DNA from: Bemisia tabaci
Taxonomy: Eukaryota; Arthropoda; Insecta; Hemiptera; Aleyrodidae
NCBI RefSeq assembly: GCF_918797505.1
Contig: NC_092800.1
Location: 4,526,001 to 4,590,000 of the forward strand
DNA: 64,000 nucleotides
Direction: 5' to 3'
The notes beneath the pieces were generated by a model. That model did no database searches and was not told the origin of the DNA. It saw only the letters and a list, made by a program, of their open reading frames with translations. The position numbers and the translations under genes are program-made. Each line of letters opens with the position of its first letter. Within the stretch, counting starts at the first letter, position 1. This document shows positions 21,401 through 33,644 of the stretch, piece after piece.

Positions 21401-22549
21401 AATCCTGAAAAATCGAAGGATTTAATCGACTTTTTCGATTAAGAATCGATTTTCCAAGAAAATTGGTTAAAAATCCGCTCTGCTAGTTGACGTTGCAAGG
21501 CTTTCTGACGTCGACCCGACAGCAGTGCTGGAAGCGCGTTACTCCGCGATTGCAGAATGCATTGACCTGCGACATGCACGCCGCGCCGGTTTTCCTGCCT
21601 GCAACAAGTCCTGCGCCCACCGCGGCCACTAGCGCCACCGGCTCTGTTCATCGCGTCTTGGCATGTCCTAATATCCGAAGCATGCGTCGATCCTTGCCAA
21701 CTGCCGACCGACGACCAAGTGCTAATCGGCCACCTCCACCGGAGAAAACCGCGAATATGCGCAGGGTTAACACGGGAGTTATGCGGCTTTATTGGCGAGG
21801 GAAATAAGGACTCGAGTTAGCTATGCTTTCGGCGCCACACTCAACGATTCCCTTTTCTGGATGGATCCAGTTTCGTCATCGCCTCATTTGCGCGCCTCAA
21901 TGAATGTATGAGTGCGTTTTGCGATTAATCGAATCGTCCGCCATTCAACCTTTGGAAAGGATCGATATAGTCAAAGTTTTCGTGGCTGATGCCCTAAAAG
22001 TCGATCTTTACAATAGCTTCAAATGGGAATGTATCGATGGTCGATGAGTCTTGCTTTTTTGTTGTGTATGAAAGTTTTAACGATTAACTCGCGTCGGAGG
22101 AATTGTGCGTTCAATTTAAAATTATTCCACAGAAAGTGGCGTCAAAAGTATGGCGTTTCACGCCGAAGCAGTTTGCGCCAGCTAAAGTAGAGAGAGAATA
22201 GAATACCTTCTCATAATCTGAATTCATGCCAGCCTTTTTGAAATGGCCTTAATACCTTTACCGTTACATATTTTGTTTTACATTGTAACGTCTTTAAAAT
22301 GTGCCCATGTGCTTCTACAAGAGCTACTGGAGATTATGTATGGAGGGAATTTCAAAGCATCTCTGTGACTTGCAGAAAATTCTGCCATGAATTCCGTGTA
22401 CCAGAGAAGGGTTTTGAATTTAACAAGATGAAATATTTTACTATGGTTTTTTTTTAAAGAAAAGAACTGAACGACTTTTCGATGCCTGAATTCGAAAAAT
22501 GCTAATCTCCAATTATACGACGTCACAAATATCTATCCATGTTTTCTTG

Positions 22550-22550
<1 letters not shown>

Positions 22551-22584
<34 letters not shown>
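22551..22584 (+). repeat. poly-A tract
   Basis: About 34 consecutive A. No coding or retroposed gene was recognised upstream. Confidence 0.95.
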
Positions 22585-22587
<3 letters not shown>

Positions 22588-23139
22588 ACCGACAGTTTTC
22601 CTAAAATTCTGTTTTTCTTTACTCAAATGAACATATTTAACAGTAATTTTGAAGAAGATATTTTGGTTAGTAATCTCAGTAAGAAATTAAACACAGTTGG
22701 AGAATTTTAACCTTGTGATGAAGATAAGCGCTTTTTGACTGGGGCCATGGTTATAAAGACAGGCCATATATGGCATATGGCCAATTTGGCAGTGGTTACA
22801 TTACTGGAAACAGTTTGTACTCATGGAGTGCATTATTTATTGCTAATATGTGCGCTTTGCTATGACACGTTTTAATGACTTGAGAAATTGACCTTATCAA
22901 AAACTCACAAATTGGCAACTTTGTACCGAGTTGTATCACACTCGCTCCTCCTCCATGGGGGCACCAGCCGACAACACCAACCAATTAACGCCGACTCCAG
23001 GCTTAACTAATTAAAAGGACGACAACACGGAAGGAGTCAACGTCTCCTCGCTGCGAGGGTGGAGGGGTGAACTTCCAGAGCCGTGTGAGGGAGCCACGAG
23101 GAGACCAGCTGAGCAACCCTTTAAGCCCTCGGATCCATG

Positions 23140-23392
23140 CTGCAATGCTTAGCAAAAACGCCGTATGAGTCTCCAACCGTTGCTAAATTTCTTTTGATAA
23201 GATAAAAATTTATTGGGAAAGTTGTGAAGGTTTTTTCTCGATTTTTTCAGACGATTTTCTTCGCACTTTAATCTAAAATATCTGAAAATTTCAAAGAAAA
23301 ATATTCATAACTTCCTTCAAATATAAATATTTTCTGAGAGGAAATTTGGCAACATCAGTATGCTCATACGATGTTTTTCCTTAGCACGGGAG
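23140..23392. mobile_element. family A palindromic MITE, copy 3
   Basis: CTGCAATGCTTAGCAAAAAC with GCCGTATGAG at the left and GGAAATTTGGCAACATCAG with GATGTTTTTCCTTAGCACGG at the right. No clear target duplication remains. Confidence 0.8.
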
Positions 23393-23741
23393 TGTGGGTT
23401 AATCAACCTCTCAACAGCGGATTAAAATCACCCTATCCCCGACGGGATGGATGCTAATGCTAAAGATTAAAATACACCCATGCGTAGCACAGAAGCACAT
23501 TTTTCAATCTGCATCAGGAAAAGTTTGCGAAAGTGTGGCATTTCTTATGGAGAGACATTGGATCAAAATTTAGAAAATTCGCGGAGCGAACTGAATGTGT
23601 GGTTTAAAAAATGATTATTAGTTCACGCTGGTAGGATTAGTTTTTCAAGGATGAAAGTAGGAGAGTTCGCCAAAAAGAGATTAACCTTTTATATTGTTAA
23701 GGATTCTAAGGCTATAGCATTAAGATATATCATTATCGTAA

Positions 23742-24068
23742 TGGAGAATTTGCAGGTGTCTGAAATTTGATGAATTTCCTGTTTAAGTGGAAACTACTGG
23801 ATGGACTGAACACGAGGATACCCTTTATTAATGTATTGAACAATTTATTGGAGAAGGTATGACAAGATGATCTAATCTGCTAAAACACATGTGTTTAAAT
23901 GGGAAATGCCACCAGATGACGTCCATAACGTCCAACGTACATTTTCTCACTTTTAAATCGATTTTTATTCGATTTTCTATATCAGAAGAAAATTATAAAA
24001 AATACCGTAAAATTAGCTCTTAAGCACTTTCAGATGAAGCAATAAAAAGTTTGCATGCAGATTCTCCA
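23742..24068. mobile_element. family B single-arm copy
   Basis: TAATGGAGAATTTGCAGGTG, TGAAATTTGATGAATTTC, GTGTTTAAATGGGAAATGCC and CACTTTCAGATGAAGCAAT align in order with the right arm at 4062-4362. Confidence 0.8.
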
Positions 24069-24891
24069 TTTGGAAAGAGTGGTGGTTGATTTTTTCGGTT
24101 AGAATAAAGACTATTCTGGCTTTGATTCGTAGGAGGAAGGATGCACAAAAGACGCACACTCTTTCTTCCGAGAATCGTACAGTAGAGTGCGCTCCAATAT
24201 ATAAAGTCTGAAATCTGACCTTTAACATAGAGCACCGGAATCTTTGTTCAAGAGAGGGCTAGGACTTCCTGGTCTGACTGCAACATTCTAGTAAATCTAT
24301 CAACGAATAACGACGTTGAGACACAGTGTTCTTGTTTAAAACCGGCGACTCTCAACTCCTCATACTTCAACGAATTAATCTTGGCCCGGAGACAATCGGA
24401 AAAAGAAGAATATAAACCTGTAGATAAGAATAAGCTGAACACATGAGCGAAAGAAAAAAACCCTCCGAGCGTGTTCGCTGTATGTTGTATTATTTATGGG
24501 CTGTCATATTTTACCGTAATTATGAGAGGAAGCTATTTTTATGACAACCCATCGATGTGTTCGAGTTGGATGTGGACGATTTTTATCCGCTGAAATGAAT
24601 GAGTCTGATCACCCTCTCTAACTTAAAAGTGGGTTACTGGAATAAATATAACAAATTAAAACATATCACACAGACAAACGAAAATTCGATTTAAAAGAAA
24701 AAACCACCAAAAAATGTGGCCCGTACTGTATGTAACGAGGTCTCAATCTCGTACTGATACTCACTGCGGCTCAAAACTTCTTGAATCCAATTGATATTAT
24801 CGAACTTTTTGACCTTTCTTTCCCCGCAAAATAGTGTGGACTCAGCTTTCTTAAACACATGCTCACACATGCTCTTAAATTTAAGAGTAAC

Positions 24892-25772
24892 CAGGGCCGG
24901 ATTAAGAGGGTGGCCACATGGGCCGCGGCCCATGGCGGCAAATCTAAGGGGCGGCAAAAATTTGCAATTTTTTAAAGTGTAGGTTTACAAAAAATCGGAT
25001 TTATAAAAACAAAATTACAAACGAGAAAAGGCGGCAAAATCTCTCCTTTCCTGAGAGTACAGTAATTTCTAATTTTGTCGTCTCTTAGTGATACAAGAGA
25101 CAGCACCCTCAATAAGTCGAGTTAAGAGAGAGACCAAACACGCAATTTGGCCTGGAACGACTTATAGAGAAATGATAACGAGGACTTGAGATGAAAAGGA
25201 GAAGCCCTCGGCGCGGCGATCGGCATGTAACACATATTAGCGCCTACAAGACTGCACGAATACTTCACGCATTGCATCAAACACAGTGCGGTCATTGCGG
25301 TCAGCGTGAAACGGAGAGCGCCTACAAGAATGCATGAATACCTCACGCATTGCGGTAAACACAGTGCGATCAGCGTGAAACGCATAGCGCCTACAAGACT
25401 ACGTGAATACTTCACGCATTGCGTCAAACACAGTGCAGTCTGCGCGGCGCGGCGGCGGAAGTTAAAATCATTGAACCACATTTATGTTTGTTCTTTCAAA
25501 ATTTTTTCGCTCATTTCTTATGAATGGAAGGCCTTGTCCACACAGAGATAGGTTTACGGAACTTAACTTTCGCGCAAAGTTTCGTGAACTTTTGCTAGTA
25601 GTGTTGACAGGGCTTTCCCAAAAAATGTGTTCAACACGAGTAAATGCGTCTTATGCACCCCTCTCCCGCTGGCACGTTCATTTGATGGTTTTTATCGAGT
25701 TTCAAAACGAATGAGAAGTGGGCGGCAAAATATAGGCGTCCCATGGGCGGCAAGTAGGTGAATCCGGCCCTG
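24892..25772. mobile_element. non-autonomous hAT-type element, copy 1
   Basis: The ends are CAGGGCCGGATTAAG on the left and GAATCCGGCCCTG on the right, a terminal inverted repeat. It is flanked by the perfect 8-bp direct repeat AGAGTAAC (24884-24891 and 25773-25780), the duplication length typical of hAT transposases. No transposase is encoded. The interior holds three tandem units beginning CGCCTACAAG at 25241, 25319 and 25388, each with TTCACGCATTGCG or a close variant, followed by a GC-rich GCGCGGCGCGGCGGCGGAAG stretch. The interior is alignable with the copy at 42749-43660. Confidence 0.9.
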
Positions 25773-26860
25773 AGAGTAACAGCGGTCCAAAAAGTTCTTG
25801 CACTGAATTTTTCACAAGTTTTCTATTCAAGAATTGTTTTAAAATACATGTAGACGATCTTTGGATGTACATCATGCGGTGTGGATTTCTCATCCTTTAA
25901 AAAATCTAACACCTTTTATATTGGTCAGTTATTTGTAATAAATTTTACTAAAATTATTTTTGTAAGTTACTATATTTAGGAAATTAACGATATTCATTCG
26001 TGGGTTGAAATTTGATGAACTTCCATAATTTTCAGGATTTTTATTTGAATGATTAGTAGTTGGTCATAAGTGCTTTTGATAAGCACTTCAAGAATGAACG
26101 GGCAAAAGTGATAACAGGAAGCAAGGTCAAATAGACAAAGCGGAAAAAAACCGACTGGTTGATTTATTACTTTTAGTTCCTAAAGTTATAAGATTTTCAA
26201 GAAACAGGGTTCAGGATCTTTAAAATTTGCAAGCTTATAATTTGTTTTTCAGAGTAGAGGATAAAACAATTAGAAACACATTAAACATTAAGATCACATT
26301 CATACTTCTTTGGAATTTTTCATAGTTGGAGAAGTCTCAAGGTTCTTCTTGGGAGTGGCTACTATATGTGATTACTGATGCCATTATTAAATTTGAATTA
26401 AGGCGTAAAATAGGAAGTTTCTTCTCTAGTATGAGAGTTATTAAAGCTCGACAATCTCTCGTACAGACCAAAAATCCTTGAACTTAAACCAAATTGATTT
26501 AATCACATTAACGACACGTTCAGATTTGCCGGCCAACGTACACAAAAGAAAGTGAGTTTGATCTAACGATTAAAGGTCCACTTGGTGGACAAGATGAAGC
26601 TTTTGTTTCAGGTGTTAAAGCTCTCTTGTGTCACAAAGCTCAGTGTGAGGTGTGTATAAGTATTTAGACAAAGTGGCTAAAATCGATTAGTTAACTTGTG
26701 AAATCATAAGTACAGCCTCATGGTGCATAAAATATTAAAGTGACCTATATCCGTAGATTTTAATACAATCGTGCTAAAAACGTTTCTTCTGTTCGGCGTT
26801 TGAAAGGAAAGAAAAAAAGGGAAATAGATGCTTCAAAATCCGCAAGAAAAAAACCCCATT

Positions 26861-27251
26861 CCCAGGTAACAGTGATCGCGATAGGATTGGAGAATGTATC
26901 ACGATTTTATCGGCGTCGATTTGTTGCATTTTGATCGGCTAAAAATAACGATGAATTGCGATTTCATCACACAAATTTGCAATAAAATTGCAAGTTTTCG
27001 ACGACGGTTTATCGCGATATTTACGGACAAAAAATCGTGATAAATTGAGATAAAATTCCGATTTTATCGCACGCGATTTTAGAGCAATAAAATTGCAGGA
27101 TCGAGGATAATCACGCGGATTTCGATGATCCTGGCGATTTTATCACCAAAGAATTGCGAGAAAATCGCAATGTAATTTAAAAAAAATTGTGACAAAATCG
27201 CACTTTAATTTCAAAATATCGCAATTTTTCCGTTGGAAATTGCTACTTGGG
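26861..27251. mobile_element. element filled with GCGATTTTATCGC-like units
   Basis: The ends CCCAGGTAAC and GCTACTTGGG are imperfect inverted repeats. The interior is a non-tandem run of short palindromic units of the type TTGCGATTTTATCGC and AAAATCGTGATAAATTG in both orientations. Confidence 0.6.
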
Positions 27252-28429
27252 TTATGGCTGTATAAAATTTTTACAATTTCAGCGTACACCAGGAAATTCT
27301 CGGTCTTCCCTGGGAATAAAGTCCCGTATTCAAGATAATTTTTGATTTCCTATGTGACCCTGACAAGGTAACTAGACGGAGCATCAGGGTCATGGAGCAT
27401 TCTGCATTGGGCATGTGGGCAAAGCCACGCGACTATAAGGTAAGGAGAAAGACCCTGTCGGCAAGAAAGTGGCGACGCATAAGCAGGTGTTGGAGGAAAA
27501 GCCAGGGGAAAATAATAACAATAAAAAATGGGCAAATAAAGACAGTTATAAATGGAAGTTGAACTTGAGAAGGAAGCGGTGTTTATTGAAAGCAGACTTT
27601 TAAAGGGCTCGCGAGAGAATAGAGTTGAGAGGGGCCCGGCATCTGAGGGACAGGGGATCGAAATCCATTTTCCGTTTAAAAGTTTTTCGGCGTGTAGAGG
27701 ACTCTTGTGTCCACATGATTCTATTTTCAATCGACTCTCCATTCCATGTCTAACGGTTTGAGAAGTCCCGTGACAATTTGCCAGCTTGTCAATTTTGAAG
27801 ACAACCCTATTTCAAAAATACATGTATGATATTCGCTCGTCGCCCTGAAATAGCCAGAGGATAATTGAAAGTCATATGCATGGCTGGAAAAGAGCAAAAT
27901 GAGAAAAAAGAATTTTATTGTAAGAGAGTTCCATTGAATTTCATTAGGGTAATAAGCGTGAGATTAGCCCTCTGGGCTAATTGAAAATTGGTAAAAGAAA
28001 AGAGTAAAAAAGAAAAAAAAGGAGCGGTATCGACAAGGGATGTTTTTGGGCTCACTCTTGCTGTGTTTCTTCTAATATACGATTTTCTGCTCATTGAATG
28101 TCAATATTTGATGGAATGCATTATAATTTGATCATTTTCGGTCTCTTTTCGCTTCCAATTTTGGTCCAAACATGGGTCTGCGGGCCGATTTTTGCGAGTT
28201 TGCGATCGAATTCCGAAAAGTCCGCATTTTTCACGAAAATTGGCCATCAGACATTCATGTTTAGACTAGTGTTAGATCCGGAAAGAGACGGAAATTGATC
28301 AAATTATGATGAATTCCGTAAAGTATAGATTCTATGAGCACGAAATCATGTACTAGAGGGATCATGTAAGGAGGGCCCAAAAATGGCCCTTATCGATACC
28401 ACAACCAGTCCTTTCCTCAAAAATGTATG

Positions 28430-28488
28430 TTTCACAAGTGGAAGTTTGGCAACACAAGGATGTTCATACGGCGTTTTCCCTTAGCAAT
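28430..28488. mobile_element. family A right-end fragment
   Basis: GAAGTTTGGCAACACAAGG then TTCATACGGCGTTTTCCCTT with AGCA. Only the right terminal ~60 bases are visible. Confidence 0.6.
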
Positions 28489-28829
28489 AAACGTCTATGA
28501 GCCTTTTCTGCATTAAATCAGTAGCCATCGAGGAGGCAGCAAAATACCTCTAATACTGTCCACAATAGCCATCACGAGACTTTAAAAAATCAATGGGACC
28601 AATCAAAATGGGAGTGCTTATCGGCTGAATTCGATCCTTGAATCGAACCGGGTGAATTGGAATCAACGAGGAATGGTCACCTGCGCGCAGAGTTTAATCC
28701 GCGAGGGCGGGAGATTAGAAATCTATCCGGAATTTATTCGATACCTACAAATGTATCCAGCGATCAGGAGCGGCAGCCGCCGCGCCGTGGAGCTAAGTCC
28801 AAAGCTCCAGCTCCCAGCTGAGCGCCAGG

Positions 28830-29082
28830 CTGCCATGCTGAGGAAAAACGCCGTATGAACCTTCAGGCGTTGCCAAATTTCTTTTGATAGATCACAAATT
28901 TCCTGGTAAACTTATGAATATTTTCCTTCCAACTTTTCAGTTAATTTTAGTCGCAATTTTACCTGAAGCTCCTGGAAATTTCAAGGGAAAATATTCATAA
29001 TTTTACCAAGAAATTCGTGTTTTATCAAAGGAAATTTGGCTACGTCTGAGGGTCCATACGGCGTTTTTCCATAGCACGGCAG
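28830..29082. mobile_element. family A palindromic MITE, copy 5
   Basis: The ends are CTGCCATGCTGAGGAAAAAC and GGCGTTTTTCCATAGCACGG (CAG). A 10-bp direct repeat AGCTGAGCGC flanks it at 28816-28825 and 29083-29092. The left copy is four bases away from the element end, so it may be an older duplication or chance. Confidence 0.85.
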
Positions 29083-29414
29083 AGCTGAGCGCTGGTGGAG
29101 AGACGGCTCTTGATGAAGACATCCCTCGCTAATCCGCTATCATTTCGATCTGCCTCCGCCGCCCAATCTCAGTCTCGGCTCTGCGGGCGGCCCCGTTGCC
29201 AAAAAAGGCAGAAAATAACGTATTTTTCATGCTGACATGAAGTGAATATCGTTTATTTGTATCAAGCTTGGCAACCATGCGCGAAGGGCCGCGGTCGAAT
29301 TAGAAATGGAAAAATTCTTCGTTCTACAGGGTGTTCCATAAATATTTCGTCGTTGCGAAGGCGAATTTCTTTACACAGGTTCTTAAAGTGTACTTTTTCA
29401 CCAGAGAGTGCCAA

Positions 29415-29585
29415 AATACTCGGAGAAAAAACTTCGTGCATGGGACCCGAAGTTGAGGTCATATGGATCTCTGAAGTTTTCGGATCACGCATCTAAAAAC
29501 TTGAGGCCCAACTGCCGAAGTTCGGGTCAGACATCTGAAGTACGGTATGTACCGGATACTTCAGACGTGTGACCCGAACCCATGA
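29415..29585. mobile_element. C-family relative, short
   Basis: CTCGGAGAAAAAACTTCGTG, ATATGGATCTCTGAAGTTTT and CAGACATCTGAAGTAC place it with the C family. It is diverged and incomplete. Confidence 0.6.
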
Positions 29586-29605
29586 GTATGTACCTAAGAA
29601 ATTGT

Positions 29606-30072
29606 GTAGAAATTCGTGTGCTTTGGAAATCATTAAGTTTGATACGGAACCACCTTAATACTTACAAAACACACATTATATTTTCCTTTAATACATATTT
29701 TTTTTCATCAATTAAAATGAGAATAATCCATACAGGATGTGCAAACATTTCAAAATCATGAGTTGAATAACGCTGACTCCGCCAGGTTAAATATTAGAGT
29801 CTAACACAAAGCAGAGCGGCGACGCACTGGCGCCTACAAACCTAACAGGGATACTTCACGCATTGCGCAACGCGTGAAGTATCCCTGTTAGGTTTGTAGG
29901 CGCCAATGCGTGTTTCGCGCTGGCTGCCCGGGCTGCCACGGCGCTTGAAGCAATTATTTCACACCAGAGGTATTGCACAGTATCATACGAAACTGAAGGC
30001 GCTCTAATATATTAGTAATGGCAGGCATCCATCAAAAGTACGGAGCTCTCCTCGCAAAATAAATCAAGATAC
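29606..30072. mobile_element. G-family element, copy 2
   Basis: It is collinear with 1621-2100. Its hairpin (29829-29904) has arms GGCGCCTACAAACCTAACAG and inverse, with loop sequence TACTTCACGCATTGCG. Confidence 0.8.
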
Positions 30073-30412
30073 TACGGCCCAAAAAGAGAGCAGTTGTCCA
30101 AAAACTCACCAAGTCCTAGCATCCGTAATTAGTAACGTTTAGCATACACTTTATCGCCTGGCTGTTGCTTAGTCGCCATCGGCTATAAAAGGCTATAAGA
30201 AATTGTGTAGCCGGCTGTAGGTCTATGGTATTTTGGAACACAGATTCTACTGCCAATTTTTACCAGGGGTAATATTTGTGATAATCAACAATTCTCGTTA
30301 ATTTGAGTTCATACTATGGCTGGCTCTCTGGGTCTTACGATCTCTATGGCTAGATCAAACCTACTTCAAAATTAACGACATGGCCATACTCTTCCTATCC
30401 AGGTACTCCACC

Positions 30413-30689
30413 CAGCAGGCTGATTGTTGAAATTATAGAGAAAGCTATAGACATAGAGGACAAAAGGGTATGGAGGGGTTCTATTGGTGGAAGTGGGTGG
30501 TTAGAATAGACAAAAAAGGTAGGTCATAGACTAGCAGACGTGAACCCTCGGGAGACCCTATATAGTTACTTCATCATTTTCTCCCTTAGCCTATAGGAGC
30601 CAACTATTTCAACCAATAGGATCGCTCCATACTTTCTATGTTTTCTTAGTCTATAACTTAGTCTATCAATATTTACCACCATCCCGCTG
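30413..30689. mobile_element. H-family palindromic MITE
   Basis: CAGCAGGCTGATTGTTGAAA at the left pairs imperfectly with the right end (ATTTACCACCATCCCGCTG). Arms share AGACATAGAGGACAAAAGGG versus its diverged inverse. There is no coding. Confidence 0.7.
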
Positions 30690-31395
30690 AACCAAGTGCT
30701 CGCTCTTACAGAACACGCTGTAGCCGTAATAAAATATACGGGACCTGATTCAGACGAGCGGGAGATTTGATCAGAAATGGTGGATTACAATATGATATTT
30801 CCTTGGCCGGCGATAAATCATGGCGCTGTGTTTGTGTTCGTGTGTCGCTGCGCAGGCATTTGCGTCGGTGTGCGCGGCTAGGTGTAGTACAAAACGTGTT
30901 TCAAGTTCACTGTTCGACCAGACTTGGAGCATGATACCTACAGACACGGCCGGCTCTCTTACTCCGTGGCACAGACTGTAATTATCACTTTTCAAATATC
31001 ATGAAACTCCTGCCCCCCTCCCCATCCCCCACCCCGATCCTCGATCCCTCTCTCCTCTCTTCTGTATCCCCTTTCTCTCTCGGTTCTTATGAACTAATAA
31101 TGCATTAACACAGCTTCATCCTCCGGTTGAGATTCCTACTCCGCGGAGTTCATTTTCTCATTTGAAATCGGATTAATACCAGTCGTCCTGATCCTTGATA
31201 TTCGCCCGAGTATTGGAAAGCTCTCTCTCTTCCGTACTTTGTTCCTTGGTCTCCTAACCTCTAGGATATCATTCCTTTATTTTTATGTATTTTCTTCCTC
31301 TCATTGACATTGCAAATCTTTGCACACCGTAAGAAAAAGAAACCGACATTTTGTGTTAATTTGGGAAGTAGAATACAAAGTAGCCTACATTTGCG

Positions 31396-31475
31396 GTTGC
31401 TGGCCAGGTCGGTCGAAAGGTCAGCGTGTCTTACTCTAGGATAATAGTTTCTGGGTTCGAATCCCGGTAGTGGCG
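31396..31475 (+). repeat. tRNA-like SINE head or tRNA pseudogene
   Basis: TGGCCAGGTCGG (31401-31412) resembles an internal A box, and GGTTCGAATCC (31454-31464) is a perfect B box inside a paired T-arm (CTGGG/CCCGG). The 5' side does not pair with the expected acceptor TAGTGGC, so this is not a functional tRNA. It may be the head of a tRNA-derived SINE. Confidence 0.5.
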
Positions 31476-31539
31476 TTAAATTTTCACAGAGCTGGCAAGA
31501 GGATCTGCAGTAACAGATTCCACTCGCTTTAATCCCTGA

Positions 31540-31770
31540 AAATTTGAATGACTACAGCATGGATGTATCGTACTAACCCTGGGATCGGTGGTTAGGCATG
31601 AATGATCGATTATCCATATTTCCCTAATTGAAGCTGTGGTAAAGAATCGGTTATTAAGGTGTTCGTTGCGATCACCTTGTTTATCGATCCTTTTCTATAG
31701 GTTTAAATGGCAGGTCAATCGATATACTCGCAAAGCACGCCCCGCCACCTTCCGCGATGATGTCTCCGGA
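31540..31770. repeat. L repeat, copy 1
   Basis: GGTAAAGAATCGGTTATTAA, GGTGTTCGTTGCGA and CGCAAAGCACGCC match in inverse at 45720-45910. A more diverged relative lies at about 21940-22075. Confidence 0.55.
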
Positions 31771-31830
31771 CACCAAATAGAATTTCTTGATGGAGGAAGG
31801 TTCCAAATCGGAACTAAGGTCAATAAATCA

Positions 31831-31927
31831 GTAACAAGGTGGAGAAATGGTGCTGGATTCATTTCGCGGGAAAATCAAAGCTAAGAGGCTCCAGTGTGGA
31901 CCTAGCACCATTTCTCCACCTTGTTAC
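31831..31927. repeat. 97-bp hairpin with perfect 24-bp arms
   Basis: GTAACAAGGTGGAGAAATGG (TGCT) at 31831-31854 is exactly inverted at 31904-31927 around a 49-base spacer. It is possibly a miniature element. Confidence 0.8.
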
Positions 31928-32003
31928 ATACAGTTCGGGCTACTTCTTTGTGTTTTTTTCTCTTATGAATCAGTCAAAAAAAAAAAAAAAAAATCAATTG
32001 GAT

Positions 32004-32554
32004 TACGTAGCATGAGGTCAACGATTACGGTGTCAACAAACAGTTTTTCTAAGTTTTTGTTGACACCATGATCATCCAAAAATAAAGAATTTTGATTCTT
32101 ATGAAATATGATCACGGTGTCAACGAAACTTAAAACTTCCCTCTATAACATCTTTCAAATTTCAAATCTTGTTTTTCCTGTGTTTTACTTCAACCTAACC
32201 TAAGCTAACCTTACCCAACCTTACCTTACAAGGCCTAACCCACTTTCACGGAACTTAACTTTCCCCGACCTTACCCTACCTAACTTTAACCTTACCTACC
32301 TAATCTAACCGTACATGTTCTGACCTAAACTTACCTAATCTAACTATACGTGACCAAAACCTCTCCTGTACACTTAATTTTTGAATTTTACTCATAAGTA
32401 AGATATTTTCTTGTTTGTTGATACCGTGATCGTTGACACCATGCTCAGGGCCCATTTTTGCGTTTTACTGCATGAGCACAACGTCAACACTCGTTGACTC
32501 CATGATCAGATTTTGGGTTTGTTGACACCATGATCGTTGACACCATGCAACGTG
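32004..32554. mobile_element. element with GTTGACACCATG-rich terminal inverted repeats
   Basis: GCATGAGGTCAACGATTACG (GTGTCAACAAAC) at the left pairs with GTTTGTTGACACCATGATCG (TTGACACCATGC) at the right. The motif GTTGACACCATGATC recurs inside at about 32059, 32113 (inverse) and 32430. The middle holds a CCTTA/CCTAA-rich block. Confidence 0.65.
32192..32350. repeat. degenerate CCTAA/CCTTA-rich block
   Basis: It starts AACCTAACCTAAGCTAACCT and continues with many ACCTTACC, ACCTAACTT and ACCTAATCTAACC words. It resembles a decayed insect telomere-type (CCTAA) array, but the unit length is not regular. Confidence 0.6.
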
Positions 32555-33231
32555 ACCTTTTTCAGTCAGTTGAATTCTCTAAGGCAACGTCTAAGGTCAC
32601 GTCCAAGGTAAAGTCACTCGATGATATTATTTGGAGCTAAATTCTGGGACCCTTCTGTTTTCATCTACCGATTCACGGCGTGACCTTTGCCAGAAGGTAG
32701 CTGCTGATGAGCGGAACCGACGAAGGCAAATAATTTCGCCGGCGGATAAATGACCGGGCAAAGCGTCGGAAAATAAATAAAAGCAGCGGCTCCCGCAAAC
32801 GTGGAATTGAGTGAATAAATGAGTTTATAATCAAGCCAACCGCGGGAAGGGCATCATAGAGCTCTCCGTGAAAGAGATTTATTTGCATTCCAATAGAGTT
32901 TAAAACACGAGTTTAAATTAGTTGAAGAATGCGCACCGTTTGTAGACCTCCTGGAACGTCTGTCGAGCATTTCTGGCGTCCCCGTGATTCACTCCTTCCA
33001 GCGCCCCTGCTTTTCTCCATGTCACGTCACTCGATCGCTCCGCTCTTTCCCAGAAGCCTTGGATCTCGCCATGAGAACGAAGCTCCTCAGGGGCTACTCA
33101 CTATTCTGGGTTGAAAGTACCAGGAAAATGGCATTATACGATCCGGAGCCGATTTTCGCGAGTTCATTACCACCTAAAGTAGGCAATTTTTTTAAGGGGG
33201 GGAGGGGGGCTACGGTCAAAAATGTCTCATA

Positions 33232-33430
33232 CTACCGAGCTGAGAAAAAGCGCCGTATGAGCTTTCAGACGTTGCCAAATTTCCTTGGATAAAATACGAA
33301 TTCATAAGGAAATTTTTGAAGGTTTTGCCTCTAATTTTTCAGAGCATTTTATTTCGCAACCAGATCTAAATGTTCTGAAAATCTCAAAAGAAAATGTTCA
33401 TAACTCTCCTCAAAAAAAAAAAAAAAAAAA
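33232..33430. mobile_element. family A copy truncated at the right
   Basis: CTACCGAGCTGAGAAAAAGC, GCCGTATGAGC and GTTGCCAAATTTCC mark the left end. The right half is replaced by a poly-A tract at about 33413-33434. Confidence 0.7.
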
Positions 33431-33644
33431 AAAAATTCAAAAGGGAATTACGGAACTCCAGAATTTTTTAGAGATCAGAAAGCAGAGTAAGTGACATATG
33501 AAACCCTTAATTTCTGTTTGTGACCAAAACAATCCATTGTTTCTCTCGTCAAAAATGAGGTTAGATTAAACTCTTTGTGATACTAAACATATCGAACATG
33601 TCAACTGTGCTATGCAAATGGACTAAAAATGCATATTCTCTATT

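Noticed and set aside
25230..25450. Regularly spaced repeats that could suggest an array such as CRISPR
   Set aside because: This is eukaryotic DNA; the units are directly adjacent, imperfect and inside a hAT element with its own duplications.
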